A DNA stretch of 64,000 nucleotides from Prochlorococcus marinus str. MIT 0918 (lineage in GTDB: Bacteria > Cyanobacteriota > Cyanobacteriia > PCC-6307 > Cyanobiaceae). The notes beneath the pieces are model-generated. The model had not been told where the DNA came from, did no database searches, and worked only from the letters and a program-made list of their open reading frames with translations. Positions within the stretch are counted from its first letter, which is position 1, and each line of letters opens with the position of its first letter. Where the stretch lies: the NCBI RefSeq assembly GCF_027359415.1, contig NZ_CP114780.1, forward strand, positions 1,572,764-1,636,763. The letters run 5' to 3'. The translations under genes were made by a program, and so were the position numbers. This document shows positions 27,855 to 41,141 of this stretch, piece by piece.

Positions 27855-29165
27855 TTATAAATCAGATAGTTCCGAATCAATTGGCTCGGTATTTTCAGAT
27901 TTCTCTGTTTGATTTTCTTCAATGCTTTGCAGATCAAGATTGGCTTCCATAAAAAGCTCAGCATCTTGCAACCATCTATCTTCTGTCCCTCCAGGATTAA
28001 GAGGTTCCGGTATCTCTAGATATCTATCAGGTTCAATTCCTAAGTTTTGAATGTCTCTGCCAGATGGAGTTAAATAGCTTGCAACTGTAACGGCAAGACC
28101 ACTGCCATCACTAAGGTTAGTAAGAGTTTGGATTAAGCCTTTCCCAAAGGTTTTATGTCCTAAGAGCAGAGACCTTTTGTTGTCTTGTAGTGCACCAGCA
28201 AGTATTTCACTGGCACTTGCTGTACCTCCATTTACTAGAGTTACTAAAGGGCCATCATAAAGAGTTTCTTTATTAGAAGGAATAGGATCATTTATTTGAT
28301 TGCGGTTTTTAGTTTCTACAATTGGCTGTTCACTTAAGAAAGCATTAGCTACTGCAAGACCAGAGCTGACTAACCCTCCTGAATTATTTCGTAAATCTAA
28401 GACGATGCCTTCGACTTCTTTTTCAGAAAGTTCTTGCAAAGCTTCTTTCACTTGTTCAGGGACTGCTTCACTGAATTGAGTGATTCTTAAATATCCAAGC
28501 GTATGGTTTTCATTTCTTATTCTTCGAGTTCTAACTGGTCTTAAGTCAACACTTCTTCTCTCAAGGACAATTTCCTTTTCTTCTTGTTGTGGTGTTTGGA
28601 TCTCTATTAAAACTTTTGAGCCTGTTTCCCCGCGAAGTTTTGATGCTGTTGCTTCTAACCCAAGCCTTTTGGGAGATTCGCCATCTACTTTAAGTAAAAT
28701 TGATCCACTAACTATTTCTGCATCAAATGCAGGTGATCCTTCTAAAGGAGATATAACAATGATTTCACCGTCTTCATTTCTTGCCCCTAGTTGTAATCCG
28801 ACTCCATTAATTTCACTACCAATATTGCTTCCTTTCATTGATTGAAAATCATTAGGTCTTAAAAGCCTGGTATATGGATCTCCTAGAGGCTGAAGCATTG
28901 TTTCGATTGCAGAATATGCTTCATCAGATGTTGTAATTGGTTTTTCAAGAGCTTGTTGTCTTAATCGTTTCCATTGAACTTCATCAAACTTTTGAGGATT
29001 AAGAAATCCTTCATTGACAATATTCCAAGTTTCTAAAACCAGTTGCTGCCCATCGTTTAGGGCAAGCACAGGCTCTGAGAATATTGAGAAGAGCAACCCA
29101 AAACTGATTATGACAATCAAAAACTGCCGAAAAATTTTTGAACAGGTTTTTACATTTGGAAGCAT
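27855..29165 (-). CDS. ctpA: Carboxyl-terminal processing protease (CtpA/Tsp family)
   Basis: A 436-residue periplasmic/lumenal serine protease. The N-terminus has a signal-type segment IVIISFGLLFSIFSEPVLA. A PDZ domain follows (GVGLQLGARNEDGEI to ILLKVDGES). The catalytic serine lies in NGGTASASEILAGALQ and the lysine in GHKTFGKGLIQT, preceded by the motif GIVLDLRNNSGG. CtpA cleaves the C-terminal extension of D1 in cyanobacteria. ATG at 29165 (MLPNVKTC) is preferred over TTG at 29177. It diverges from petB, a position found in related cyanobacteria. Confidence 0.9.
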   Translation of the reverse strand: MLPNVKTCSKIFRQFLIVIISFGLLFSIFSEPVLALNDGQQLVLETWNIVNEGFLNPQKFDEVQWKRLRQQALEKPITTSDEAYSAIETMLQPLGDPYTRLLRPNDFQSMKGSNIGSEINGVGLQLGARNEDGEIIVISPLEGSPAFDAEIVSGSILLKVDGESPKRLGLEATASKLRGETGSKVLIEIQTPQQEEKEIVLERRSVDLRPVRTRRIRNENHTLGYLRITQFSEAVPEQVKEALQELSEKEVEGIVLDLRNNSGGLVSSGLAVANAFLSEQPIVETKNRNQINDPIPSNKETLYDGPLVTLVNGGTASASEILAGALQDNKRSLLLGHKTFGKGLIQTLTNLSDGSGLAVTVASYLTPSGRDIQNLGIEPDRYLEIPEPLNPGGTEDRWLQDAELFMEANLDLQSIEENQTEKSENTEPIDSELSDL

Positions 29166-29241
29166 TGGATTAATCAATTACACGAACCATGAGGCACATT
29201 CAGTAGAGTGTTGTTATTAAATTATCAAGTTTTTTCGATAA

Positions 29242-29898
29242 ATGGCGAACTCCTCACCTGTCTACGACTGGTTCCAGGAACGACTTGAAATCCAAGACAT
29301 TGCTGATGATGTCACTTCAAAATACGTACCTCCCCACGTAAACATCTTTTATTGTCTTGGAGGAATCACACTTGTCTGCTTCTTGATTCAATTCGCAACG
29401 GGTTTTGCGATGACTTTTTACTATAAGCCAACAGTTACAGAGGCTTATAACTCAGTCAGTTATTTGATGACTGATGTCAGTTTTGGTTGGCTTATTAGAT
29501 CAGTTCATCGTTGGAGTGCCTCCATGATGGTTCTTATGCTTATTTTGCATGTTTTTAGGGTGTATTTAACAGGAGGGTTTAAAAGGCCAAGAGAACTTAC
29601 ATGGGTAACGGGTGTGGTTATGGCAGTTATTACTGTTGCGTTTGGTGTCACTGGATATTCTCTTCCTTGGGATCAAGTTGGTTATTGGGCTGTGAAGATT
29701 GTTTCGGGTGTTCCCGCTGCAATACCAGTTGTTGGAGATTTTATGGTCGAATTACTTCGTGGGGGAGAGAGTGTTGGCCAAACTACTCTCACTCGTTTTT
29801 ACAGCCTTCATACATTCGTACTCCCATGGACGCTTGCTGTTTTCATGCTTATGCACTTTCTTATGATTAGAAAACAGGGGATCTCAGGACCATTGTGA
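29242..29898 (+). CDS. petB: Cytochrome b6
   Basis: A 218-residue cytochrome b6. Four transmembrane helices hold the heme histidines in [23 protein letters not shown] and [25 protein letters not shown]; the heme cn cysteine is C35-like in IFYCLGG. The block [15 protein letters not shown] is characteristic. It is the core of the cytochrome b6f complex in the thylakoid membrane. petD follows after 83 bp. ATG start; the preceding gene is divergent. Confidence 0.99.
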   Translation: MANSSPVYDWFQERLEIQDIADDVTSKYVPPHVNIFYCLGGITLVCFLIQFATGFAMTFYYKPTVTEAYNSVSYLMTDVSFGWLIRSVHRWSASMMVLMLILHVFRVYLTGGFKRPRELTWVTGVVMAVITVAFGVTGYSLPWDQVGYWAVKIVSGVPAAIPVVGDFMVELLRGGESVGQTTLTRFYSLHTFVLPWTLAVFMLMHFLMIRKQGISGPL

Positions 29899-29981
29899 TT
29901 TATGATTTTCTTTTATTTTGAAATAGGTTTTACTCATTTCAAATTTTCTTAAATCATTTTTTATACATATTTTTTTCAGTT

Positions 29982-30464
29982 ATGACCACTCTTAAAAAAC
30001 CAGATTTATCAGATCCAAAGCTGAGAGCAAAACTTTCCAAAGGTATGGGGCACAATTATTACGGTGAACCAGCTTGGCCAAATGATCTTTTATATATTTT
30101 CCCAGTTGTCATTCTTGGAACAATTGCATGTGTAGTAGGTCTTGCTGTTTTGGACCCTGCTTTTTTAGGAGATAAGGCTAATCCTTTCGCAACACCTTTA
30201 GAAATTCTTCCTGAGTGGTACCTATATCCTGTGTTCCAAATCCTTAGAGTTGTTCCTAATAAACTTTTGGGAATAGCACTTCAGACTCTTATTCCTCTTG
30301 GATTAATGCTTATTCCATTTATTGAAAATGTAAATAAGTTTTCTAATCCTTTTAGGAGACCTGTAGCAATGGGCTTTTTCTTGTTCGGTACTGCTTTGAC
30401 AATTTATTTAGGCATAGGAGCTTGTTTGCCAATTGATAAATCCTTAACTTTAGGCCTTTTCTAA
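29982..30464 (+). CDS. petD: Cytochrome b6f complex subunit IV
   Basis: A 160-residue PetD with [35 protein letters not shown] at the N-terminus, the plastoquinol-site motif [13 protein letters not shown] and three transmembrane helices. The petB-petD order is universal in cyanobacteria. ATG at 29982. It converges with the invertase gene. Confidence 0.99.
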   Translation: MTTLKKPDLSDPKLRAKLSKGMGHNYYGEPAWPNDLLYIFPVVILGTIACVVGLAVLDPAFLGDKANPFATPLEILPEWYLYPVFQILRVVPNKLLGIALQTLIPLGLMLIPFIENVNKFSNPFRRPVAMGFFLFGTALTIYLGIGACLPIDKSLTLGLF

Positions 30465-30499
30465 AAAACCTTAACGTTAGTGTAATTGACTACTTTGAT

Positions 30500-31945
30500 T
30501 TAATTATTTAAATCAAGCATTGATACGTCTTTTGGAGAAACCTTCAAGAAATGGTGCATGAGTAAGAATCCAACAATTGTCCATGTTTGATAAGTTCTTG
30601 ATTGTTGACCTACCCATGTTCCTGTAGGGCCATCAAAATATTCTGCCCATTTTTGTCTAGGCAGTTGATTGAGATGACTCCAATAACATTCTTCTAATAG
30701 AGATCGCATTTGCCCCATTAGCAAGACGTCTGCTTTTGGATATCTTTGTTCATGTAATAGAATTGACGCACCAAAAAACCAAAGAATGCTAGGCCAATGA
30801 CCTCCATTGTGGTAACTCCAGGGCCAATTTTTAGGGTCTGATCCAGTTTTATTTTGCCATTCTTCTATTTCCATAGGAGGATGGCATATCCTCATTGGCA
30901 TTTGGGCCATTAAGTGTTCTCGATTATGAAGAACTAATCTAAATAGGGCTCTTTGTTGAGGCGCTGTGAGGACACCAAACATGCAAGCAAGAGAATTGCC
31001 AAGACTATAAAAACGGAAATCAGGTCTTCCAGTTCGAATATTTCCAATTAAATATCCCCCTCTATTTTCCAACCAATCTTGAAGCCATGAAGGAACAATC
31101 TGAGGTTGAACATTAAATTCGTTTTGATGTTGATCTTCTCCATATTGTTCTGTGGGTCTTCTTCTTAGGACTTGCATAGTTTTACTCGTTACCCAGTAAT
31201 GCTTCAGAAGAAATTGGCGCAGATCATGAACCCATTGCCTTGTTAAAAGAAGTCTTTGGTCTAATAATCTGCTTATTTGATTTTTACTGCTTAGATCCAT
31301 TAGTTCTACACAACTACTTAATGAGGCATAAAGAAGAACTTCTACTTCTAAAGGTGCTCCCCATACATCCATAGGACGATCAATCATAAACGAGCAATCT
31401 GGGACAAATAAAACAGGGGTCCCCTCGAAAGTCGGGTGCAAAACAAGATCTAGCAGAAGCTGAATTCCTCGTTGTACTTTTTGGCTGATTCCAAAGGTTG
31501 TATCCTTGCTTTTTCTTACATAAAGCCAACATAATATTGGCCACCATAAGCTTGCATCAGCAGAGGTAATTCTTCCGATTGATCTTTGCCCATAGTCTGC
31601 AATTAATTCGTTGTTTTCTTCAACAAAGCTTGTTGGGAAAACCCCTCTGGTTTGATAACTAGTGCTTTGAAGGTCAAGGCAGACAGTTAAGAATTTTTTG
31701 ACTATGTCATATCTTTTTTGGGTGAGTAGATAAATCATCACGGGAACGTTATCCCTTAAAAAAATTTCTCCGTAATTCAATGCATCATTATTGGCAGGGT
31801 GTTCAAGAGCTGCCACACTTCCTGCTAACTGACCATCAATTCTGATTAGAGAACGTTCAAAGTGTTCCTTAGCTCTTTTGATAACCGCTTCTTCGTTAGA
31901 GTTAGGACGCACTCTTTGGCGTTGTTGGCTAAATCGTTCTGGCAT
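30500..31945 (-). CDS. Alkaline/neutral invertase-like glycoside hydrolase (GH100)
   Basis: A 481-residue plant/cyanobacterial neutral invertase family protein. Recognisable blocks are NYGEIFLRDNVPVMIYLL, GRITSADASLWWPILCWLYV, DRPMDVWGAPLEVEVLLYASL and WSYHNGGHWPSILWFFGAS. The family hydrolyses sucrose to glucose and fructose in the cytoplasm without a signal peptide, consistent with the N-terminus here. Prochlorococcus uses glucosylglycerate and sucrose as compatible solutes, so a sucrose-turnover role is reasonable. ATG at 31945. It diverges from the rrn operon, with about 700 bp between. Confidence 0.9.
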   Translation of the reverse strand: MPERFSQQRQRVRPNSNEEAVIKRAKEHFERSLIRIDGQLAGSVAALEHPANNDALNYGEIFLRDNVPVMIYLLTQKRYDIVKKFLTVCLDLQSTSYQTRGVFPTSFVEENNELIADYGQRSIGRITSADASLWWPILCWLYVRKSKDTTFGISQKVQRGIQLLLDLVLHPTFEGTPVLFVPDCSFMIDRPMDVWGAPLEVEVLLYASLSSCVELMDLSSKNQISRLLDQRLLLTRQWVHDLRQFLLKHYWVTSKTMQVLRRRPTEQYGEDQHQNEFNVQPQIVPSWLQDWLENRGGYLIGNIRTGRPDFRFYSLGNSLACMFGVLTAPQQRALFRLVLHNREHLMAQMPMRICHPPMEIEEWQNKTGSDPKNWPWSYHNGGHWPSILWFFGASILLHEQRYPKADVLLMGQMRSLLEECYWSHLNQLPRQKWAEYFDGPTGTWVGQQSRTYQTWTIVGFLLMHHFLKVSPKDVSMLDLNN

Positions 31946-32644
31946 TTATGTGTGTTTTGATGCAATTCCCAAAAGCTTGTTATGACAAGCTGTCTCTATC
32001 ATAGGAAATAAAAACAATCTCATCTAGATGCTGTTTCTATATTTCTATGTTGCCTTTAGAGAGGTTTGTAGTCTAAAATTGAGGACTGGGTGTGAATTAG
32101 GCTAAAACCTGATTTAAGGCTCTTTTAACAAGGTAGGTTTATCCAGCCTTTGTTAGTAAGCCCTTACATCAAATGTGGAGCAATCCATCTGCTGATGTAG
32201 GTTCCTAAGAGTGATCTTCTTGGTCACAAAGCCAAGACTCTTTGATAAAGAGTCAAGGCAGAACCTGGACAATTAAAAAGTTTAGGAACTGACGCTTTTG
32301 TCGCGTTCATTTTGTTCTTATGAACGGAAATGAATGAAAATGCGATAGAAGTGTGAGGTCCCGTCAAAAGAAATTAATTGCATAAGCCTTTTGCAAATTA
32401 AATGGGTCTGGAATTCACGTTCATTCTCATGCAATTATTGATATTAGGTTTAGGCAATGACCGGATCTGAGATCTCGGAAAGTCACAAGAAAATATTCTT
32501 AGTGCACTCTTTGAACCCTTAAAAAAATTAAGGTGGCTAAATCTACTTTTTCAGTACGCCAGTGTTGAAATTAGTGGTATAAGCAAGTCAGACAGAGTTG
32601 AAACACTTATTTATTAGGGTTTTAGCAATAGGGTTTGATCTACA
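31946..32644 (+). other. rrn leader region between invertase and 16S rRNA
   Basis: About 700 bp without a credible gene. It must hold the rrn promoter (a clear -35/-10 pair was not found) and the 16S leader. A hairpin GACTCTTT-GAT-AAAGAGTC at 32236-32254 is followed by a boxA-like GAACCTGGACAAT, described separately. Other inverted repeats are GTTCAT/ATGAAC near 32305 and CCTTAA/TTAAGG near 32518. Confidence 0.6.
32236..32275 (+). promoter_or_regulatory. Hairpin plus boxA-like antitermination element, 16S leader
   Basis: Perfect 8-bp stem GACTCTTT / AAAGAGTC with the loop GAT (32236-32254), then GAACCTGGACAAT from 32261. Its order, loop and following motif resemble the box B-box A pair in the spacer of the same operon, so a Nus-type antitermination or processing site is likely. 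Confidence 0.5.
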
Positions 32645-34126
<1,482 letters not shown>

Positions 34127-34302
34127 CAGGGAGACAAATAGTTGATTATGATGTCTAAATAATTATTTTAGGCCTTAATCCTGTCACCTTAGGTCGATCG
34201 GTACCTCAGATTGATTCTAAAATAAGATGATTAATCACTTTTATTTTGTTATTAATTTTAGTTCCTAAACTTGTCTAGGTCACACCTAACAAACTTTCTC
34301 CT

Positions 34303-34376
<74 letters not shown>

Positions 34377-34385
34377 TTCGTTGTT

Positions 34386-34458
34386 GGGGGTATAGCTCAG
34401 TTGGTAGAGCGCCTGCTTTGCAAGCAGGATGTCAGCGGTTCGAGTCCGCTTACCTCCA
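34386..34458 (+). tRNA. tRNA-Ala(UGC)
   Basis: Second spacer tRNA, 9 bp after tRNA-Ile, with acceptor GGGGGTA, anticodon loop TTTGCAA with TGC and T arm GCGGTTCGAGTCCGC. Processed from the same rrn precursor. Confidence 0.98.
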
Positions 34459-34781
34459 CTGATCAACTGCCTGATAACTGATTTAATGGAGATAACTTTG
34501 TTTTGATTGATCTAGAATTTGTTCAACTGAATTGACCCTAGCTTCCTATCATTCCTCTATTTAATTAAATAGGCTGATAAGACGCTGGGCTCACTGGTAT
34601 TTGATAAATACCAGTTGTATTCAGCAGAACCTTGACAACTGCATAGATTTAAGTCTGGAAAGAATAAAGCATCTCATAGATGCATGAAATTTATAAGTTT
34701 AAAATTTTGAATTTATAGATTTTATGTTTAATTCTTGAGTTAGAGCAAATTCTCGGTTTTTAAATATTATCGAGAATTAAT
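34459..34781 (+). other. Distal part of the 16S-23S spacer
   Basis: A 323-bp AT-rich stretch with no gene. It contains the box B hairpin and box A (34593-34644), and a V3-type hairpin AATTCTCG / CGAGAATT (34749-34779) immediately before 23S, likely part of 23S maturation. Confidence 0.7.
34593..34644 (+). promoter_or_regulatory. Spacer box B hairpin and box A antitermination signal
   Basis: A 10-bp perfect stem ACTGGTATTT / AAATACCAGT with loop GAT (34593-34615), followed at 34627 by GAACCTTGACAACTGCAT. The latter is the conserved box A of cyanobacterial rrn spacers (usually GAACCTTGAAAACTGCAT). This is the known antitermination module before 23S. Confidence 0.75.
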
Positions 34782-37653
<2,872 letters not shown>

Positions 37654-37767
37654 TACTTCTTCATTTAACAATTGAATTAACCTTTACTTCTTTCCTGATT
37701 TCTTTTAATTAGAAAGTAATATTCTATGCAGTTCTCAAGGTTCATTCCTTGAAAATGAAAAATGTTT

Positions 37768-37885
37768 TCCTGGTGTTCATCGCGATGTGGACCCACTCCG
37801 ATCCATCCCGAACTCGGTCGTGAAACGCATCAGCGGCGACGATATTTGGGGGGCAGCCCCCTGAGAAAATAGCTCAATGCCAGGT
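37768..37885 (+). rRNA. rrf: 5S ribosomal RNA
   Basis: A 118-base 5S: TCCTGGTGTTCATCGCGATG at the 5' end pairs with the 3' ATGCCAGGTA, and the CCATCCCGAACTCGG loop is intact. It lies about 115 bp after 23S. Confidence 0.97.
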
Positions 37886-37926
37886 AAAACACTTTTCAAA
37901 ATTTATTAGTAAAAAAAATAACTAAT

Positions 37927-37958
37927 AAAACCCTTCTGCATAGGAGGGTTTTATTTTT
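37927..37958 (+). terminator. rrn operon terminator
   Basis: Stem AAAACCCT / AGGGTTTT with further weak pairing, followed by TATTTTT. The T-tract overlaps the stop codon of the convergent mutM, so the same hairpin could also work against transcription from the other side. Confidence 0.8.
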
Positions 37959-38802
37959 GGCATTTTGGACACCAATGAGTGCCTCTTCCAGCAATTTTTT
38001 CTTTTTGGATTCTCTCACCACACTTTCTACATGGTTTATTGAATCTTTTATAAACCCAGGCTTCTCCTCCATATTTCCCAGTAATACCTTCTATATCTCT
38101 GAAATCACTAAAAGTTGTGCCTCCTTTACCAATACTTTTTTTTAAAACTTTAATAAGGCTTTCACATAGTTTTTTGACTTCAATGTTATTTAGGGTTCTA
38201 GATTCTTTTGTAGGAATTATCCCAGCTTCAAAAAGGCTTTCATCTGCATAAATGTTTCCTGTTCCAGCAACTATAGATTGATCTAGTAATGATGCCTTAA
38301 TACTTCTTTTTCTATTTTGTAGAGATAGTGATAGGTATGAAGGATTAAACTCTTTGCTAAATGGCTCTGGACCTAAAGTTTTGAGACCATTAATTTTGTC
38401 TTCTGGATGATATTTAGAGGAGATCCACCACATTTGACCAAAGTTTCGAGTATCCACAAACCTAATCTCTTGACCTTTATCATTCCAAAATCGAACTCTT
38501 GTATGTGCACAACTAGTTGTTTTCTTTTGGAACCATTGAAAATGTCCTGTCATTCTTAAATGTACAACTAACCATCCAGCAAACTCTTTTCTCTTTCCTT
38601 TCTTTAAAGCAGCTATTAAATATTTTCCTCTTCTGGTCCATTCACCTATAATTACTCCCTTCATATTTTGGAGGAACTTAGTAGATCCGCCAAAACTTGC
38701 TATAGATCTTTCACTTAATACTTCTAACTCTACGATAAGAAAATCTTTTAAACGACTTTCTAGTCCTTTGCGAACTGTCTCAACTTCAGGTAATTCAGGC
38801 AA
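37951..38802 (-). CDS. mutM: Formamidopyrimidine-DNA glycosylase
   Basis: A 283-residue Fpg/MutM. The catalytic N-terminal proline and glutamate ([14 protein letters not shown]) follow directly after the initiator, which forces the start to the TTG at 38802. The helix-two-turn-helix region contains [22 protein letters not shown], and the C-terminal zinc finger is [24 protein letters not shown]. It excises oxidised purines such as 8-oxoguanine, useful in a phototroph. The start overlaps the psaE stop by 8 bp. Confidence 0.97.
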   Translation of the reverse strand: MPELPEVETVRKGLESRLKDFLIVELEVLSERSIASFGGSTKFLQNMKGVIIGEWTRRGKYLIAALKKGKRKEFAGWLVVHLRMTGHFQWFQKKTTSCAHTRVRFWNDKGQEIRFVDTRNFGQMWWISSKYHPEDKINGLKTLGPEPFSKEFNPSYLSLSLQNRKRSIKASLLDQSIVAGTGNIYADESLFEAGIIPTKESRTLNNIEVKKLCESLIKVLKKSIGKGGTTFSDFRDIEGITGKYGGEAWVYKRFNKPCRKCGERIQKEKIAGRGTHWCPKCQK

Positions 38803-39007
38803 TAGATTCTAGTTCGTTTTCTGCAAAATTATTAGTATTATTGCCACCATCCACTCCACTAAAGGCAGCATAGTTGACTTTTTCAAAGCGAACTACTACT
38901 GGATATTTGATTCCAGAAGTATCAACGGATGCAACTTTGCCTATTTCGTTGTACCAATATGATTCAGGTCTTTTGACTCTGACCATGTCACCTCTTGAGA
39001 TAGACAT
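38795..39007 (-). CDS. psaE: Photosystem I reaction centre subunit IV
   Basis: A 70-residue PsaE with the SH3-like core [25 protein letters not shown] and the end [15 protein letters not shown]-type block. It supports ferredoxin docking and cyclic flow on the stromal side of PSI. The end differs from most homologues with an Asn-rich piece ([14 protein letters not shown]). ATG start; mutM is translated from an overlapping start downstream. Confidence 0.97.
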   Translation of the reverse strand: MSISRGDMVRVKRPESYWYNEIGKVASVDTSGIKYPVVVRFEKVNYAAFSGVDGGNNTNNFAENELESIA

Positions 39008-39131
39008 TTTCTTTATGCTGTTAATGCAATAATAAGACTATCGTGGGATAAGTTCAATTTCGTTCTAACGTCACAGAATGTCGTCCCTTTTGGTTTTGTC
39101 TGTTAAATCATGTGTTTAACTTTAGGTTTTT

Positions 39132-40181
39132 GTGGAAACAGTACTCAACCCTGACCCTTCAATATTGCAGCTGGATTTGCCAGATCCAGAGAAGGATGAT
39201 CTAAATGGAATTGAATTTTTAGATCGACTTCAACAGGCTTGGTCAGTTTGTGAAAAATTTGATCTTCATACAGATATTTGGAGAGGTAAAATTTTACGAG
39301 TGGTTCGTGATAGAGAAAAACGTGGAGGCGATGGAAGAGGGGCAGGTTTTTTGCAATGGCTTAGAGAAATGGATATTAGTAAAACAAGAGCATATGCTCT
39401 TATTCAATTGGCGGATTCAGCAGATGAATTAATTGTTGGTGGAGTCTTAGATGAGAAAAGTGTAAATAATTTTTCAAGAAGATCTTTTATAGAAACAGCT
39501 CAGTCTTCTCCTGAAGTGCAGCAAATGATTGCTGAAGCAGCTAATAAAGGCGACGAAATAACAAGAAAGGCGGTACGTCGTCTTTCAGATGAATTTACAT
39601 CAGTAACTAGTCCCTTATTGCCAGAAGAGATTCGTCAGAAAACACAGGAGAATTTACTTCCACCTAAAATTGTTGCTCCTTTAGCAAAAGAGCTGTCCAA
39701 GCTGCCAGAAATTTTGCAAGAAGATTTTCGTCAGGCTTTAATAGATTCCCCAGATATAGATTCAATTAAAGAAATTACTAGTACCGCTAGATGGATGGGA
39801 AAATCAAATGAGGCCTTTTTGTCATTAAGGGTTCTGCAGAAGGCTAATTTAAACTTAGATAAAGCAACACAAGAAGCGCAAAGAATAGAAGTTTTAGGTT
39901 TTTTATCAGATGCTTTGGTACAAGCTAAAAATATTGAGGCTTCTGTTTTAAGGCTGCATACATCTTGGAGAAAATTGGGAATCTTAAATGAAAAAATTTA
40001 TCTTGAAAGTGGTAGCAGTACTCCTTATCTCAGAGAAGTCCTTAATGCGCTCCAATCACTTAGTGGCTCAACCATGAAGGTACCTCTGGGTGAGATTGGT
40101 GGAGGTGGCAAAATAAGATTGCAAATAGTTGAAGAACCAGCTGATCAATTAGACCCCCCGTCAATGTCAATTAATAACTAA
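39132..40181 (+). CDS. Picocyanobacterial conserved-type protein with ParB/KorB-like N-terminal region
   Basis: A 349-residue protein starting with GTG at 39132. Residues 40-110 (IWRGKILRVVRDREKRGG, then FLQWLREMDISKTRAYALIQLA) look like a helical DNA-binding segment, similar in style to the helix-turn-helix part of ParB/KorB or DUF3102 proteins; the next part reads ITRKAVRRLSDEF. The C-terminal half is mainly helical. I do not know an assigned function. It diverges from psaE (124 bp between starts). Confidence 0.6.
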   Translation: METVLNPDPSILQLDLPDPEKDDLNGIEFLDRLQQAWSVCEKFDLHTDIWRGKILRVVRDREKRGGDGRGAGFLQWLREMDISKTRAYALIQLADSADELIVGGVLDEKSVNNFSRRSFIETAQSSPEVQQMIAEAANKGDEITRKAVRRLSDEFTSVTSPLLPEEIRQKTQENLLPPKIVAPLAKELSKLPEILQEDFRQALIDSPDIDSIKEITSTARWMGKSNEAFLSLRVLQKANLNLDKATQEAQRIEVLGFLSDALVQAKNIEASVLRLHTSWRKLGILNEKIYLESGSSTPYLREVLNALQSLSGSTMKVPLGEIGGGGKIRLQIVEEPADQLDPPSMSINN

Positions 40182-40198
40182 ATAATTTAGCCTTCATT

Positions 40199-41053
40199 TT
40201 AAATTGAGTTTTCACAAATTGCATCTAATAAGTTAAATTCAAAATCATTATTTGGAGTTAGCCATTCACTCCATTTGCCATTGGGGGGCCGCCAATTTAT
40301 TTTACTTGTAGGACAATGAATAGCTACAAATAAAGGCTTTCCATTTTTATGAATTGCTGGTGTGACAAAACTTCCATTAACTTTTTTCCAGCCAGACCAA
40401 TTTATTTTTAATGGGCCAAAATCATTCCATTCAATTAGGTTGGATTTGGGATCTTTAACATCAAGGCTCCTTTGATTATATTTATCTTGATAATTTGAAT
40501 TTAGAGTGATTCTTGAGCCAACCCTAAGACTATTTGGGTTAATTATTTTATTTGCTTTAATTATTTCTTCTAAAGAAATATTATATAGATTAGAAATACT
40601 TGATAAAGTATCACCCTTTAAAACAATATGAAAATCAGATTTATTTTCAGTAGGTATATTAATATTTATAGCCTCATTTGGTAAATTAATTACCTCTCCA
40701 ATAGAAATTAAATTAGGATTTTTAATATTATTTAATTTAATTATATCTAAGGGATCTACTCTATATATTTTTGCAATATTATTTATAGTTTGACCAGCTT
40801 CAATCGTATGAGTCTTGTAGGACACAACTTTTTCTTTAGCTTGAGAGTTTATTGGAAGCTTAATCCTTTGCCCATCTAATATAGTATCTGCATTGTAAAT
40901 ACCATTTGCGTCCATTATTGCTCTAACGGAAACATTGTATTCGTCGGCTATTTTGGACAAGGTATCTCCTTCTTTAATAACAACTTCATTAGCTTTAGAA
41001 GTTAATGGCATGATAAAAAATAATGCCATTAGAAGAAAACCTTTTTTCTTCAT
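40199..41053 (-). CDS. Exported protein with three LysM domains
   Basis: A 284-residue protein. A signal peptide MKKKGFLLMALFFIMPLTSKA is followed by three LysM repeats (EVVIKEGDTLSKIADEYNV, HTIEAGQTINNIAKIYRV and HIVLKGDTLSSISNLYNI starts). The C-terminal 75 residues carry Trp-rich pieces (WNDFGPLKINWSGWKKV, NWRPPNGKWSEWLTP) that I do not recognise. LysM binds peptidoglycan, so a cell-wall-associated or periplasmic role is likely. ATG at 41053 is preferred over TTG at 41065 because it gives a proper signal peptide. No catalytic domain such as peptidase M23 is seen. Confidence 0.82.
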   Translation of the reverse strand: MKKKGFLLMALFFIMPLTSKANEVVIKEGDTLSKIADEYNVSVRAIMDANGIYNADTILDGQRIKLPINSQAKEKVVSYKTHTIEAGQTINNIAKIYRVDPLDIIKLNNIKNPNLISIGEVINLPNEAININIPTENKSDFHIVLKGDTLSSISNLYNISLEEIIKANKIINPNSLRVGSRITLNSNYQDKYNQRSLDVKDPKSNLIEWNDFGPLKINWSGWKKVNGSFVTPAIHKNGKPLFVAIHCPTSKINWRPPNGKWSEWLTPNNDFEFNLLDAICENSI

Positions 41054-41141
41054 AGTGTTAATCAATCAATCAAAAGATACCTCTATTTCTTAAACATGCT
41101 ATGAATCTTTATTCATATTTAAGAAGATAACCATTTCTTTG

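Noticed and set aside
30495-30516. AT-rich inverted repeat between petD and the invertase gene as a terminator
   Set aside because: The stem is only A/T with one G/C pair, it covers the invertase stop codon and lacks a T-run, so it is not distinguishable from chance in AT-rich DNA.
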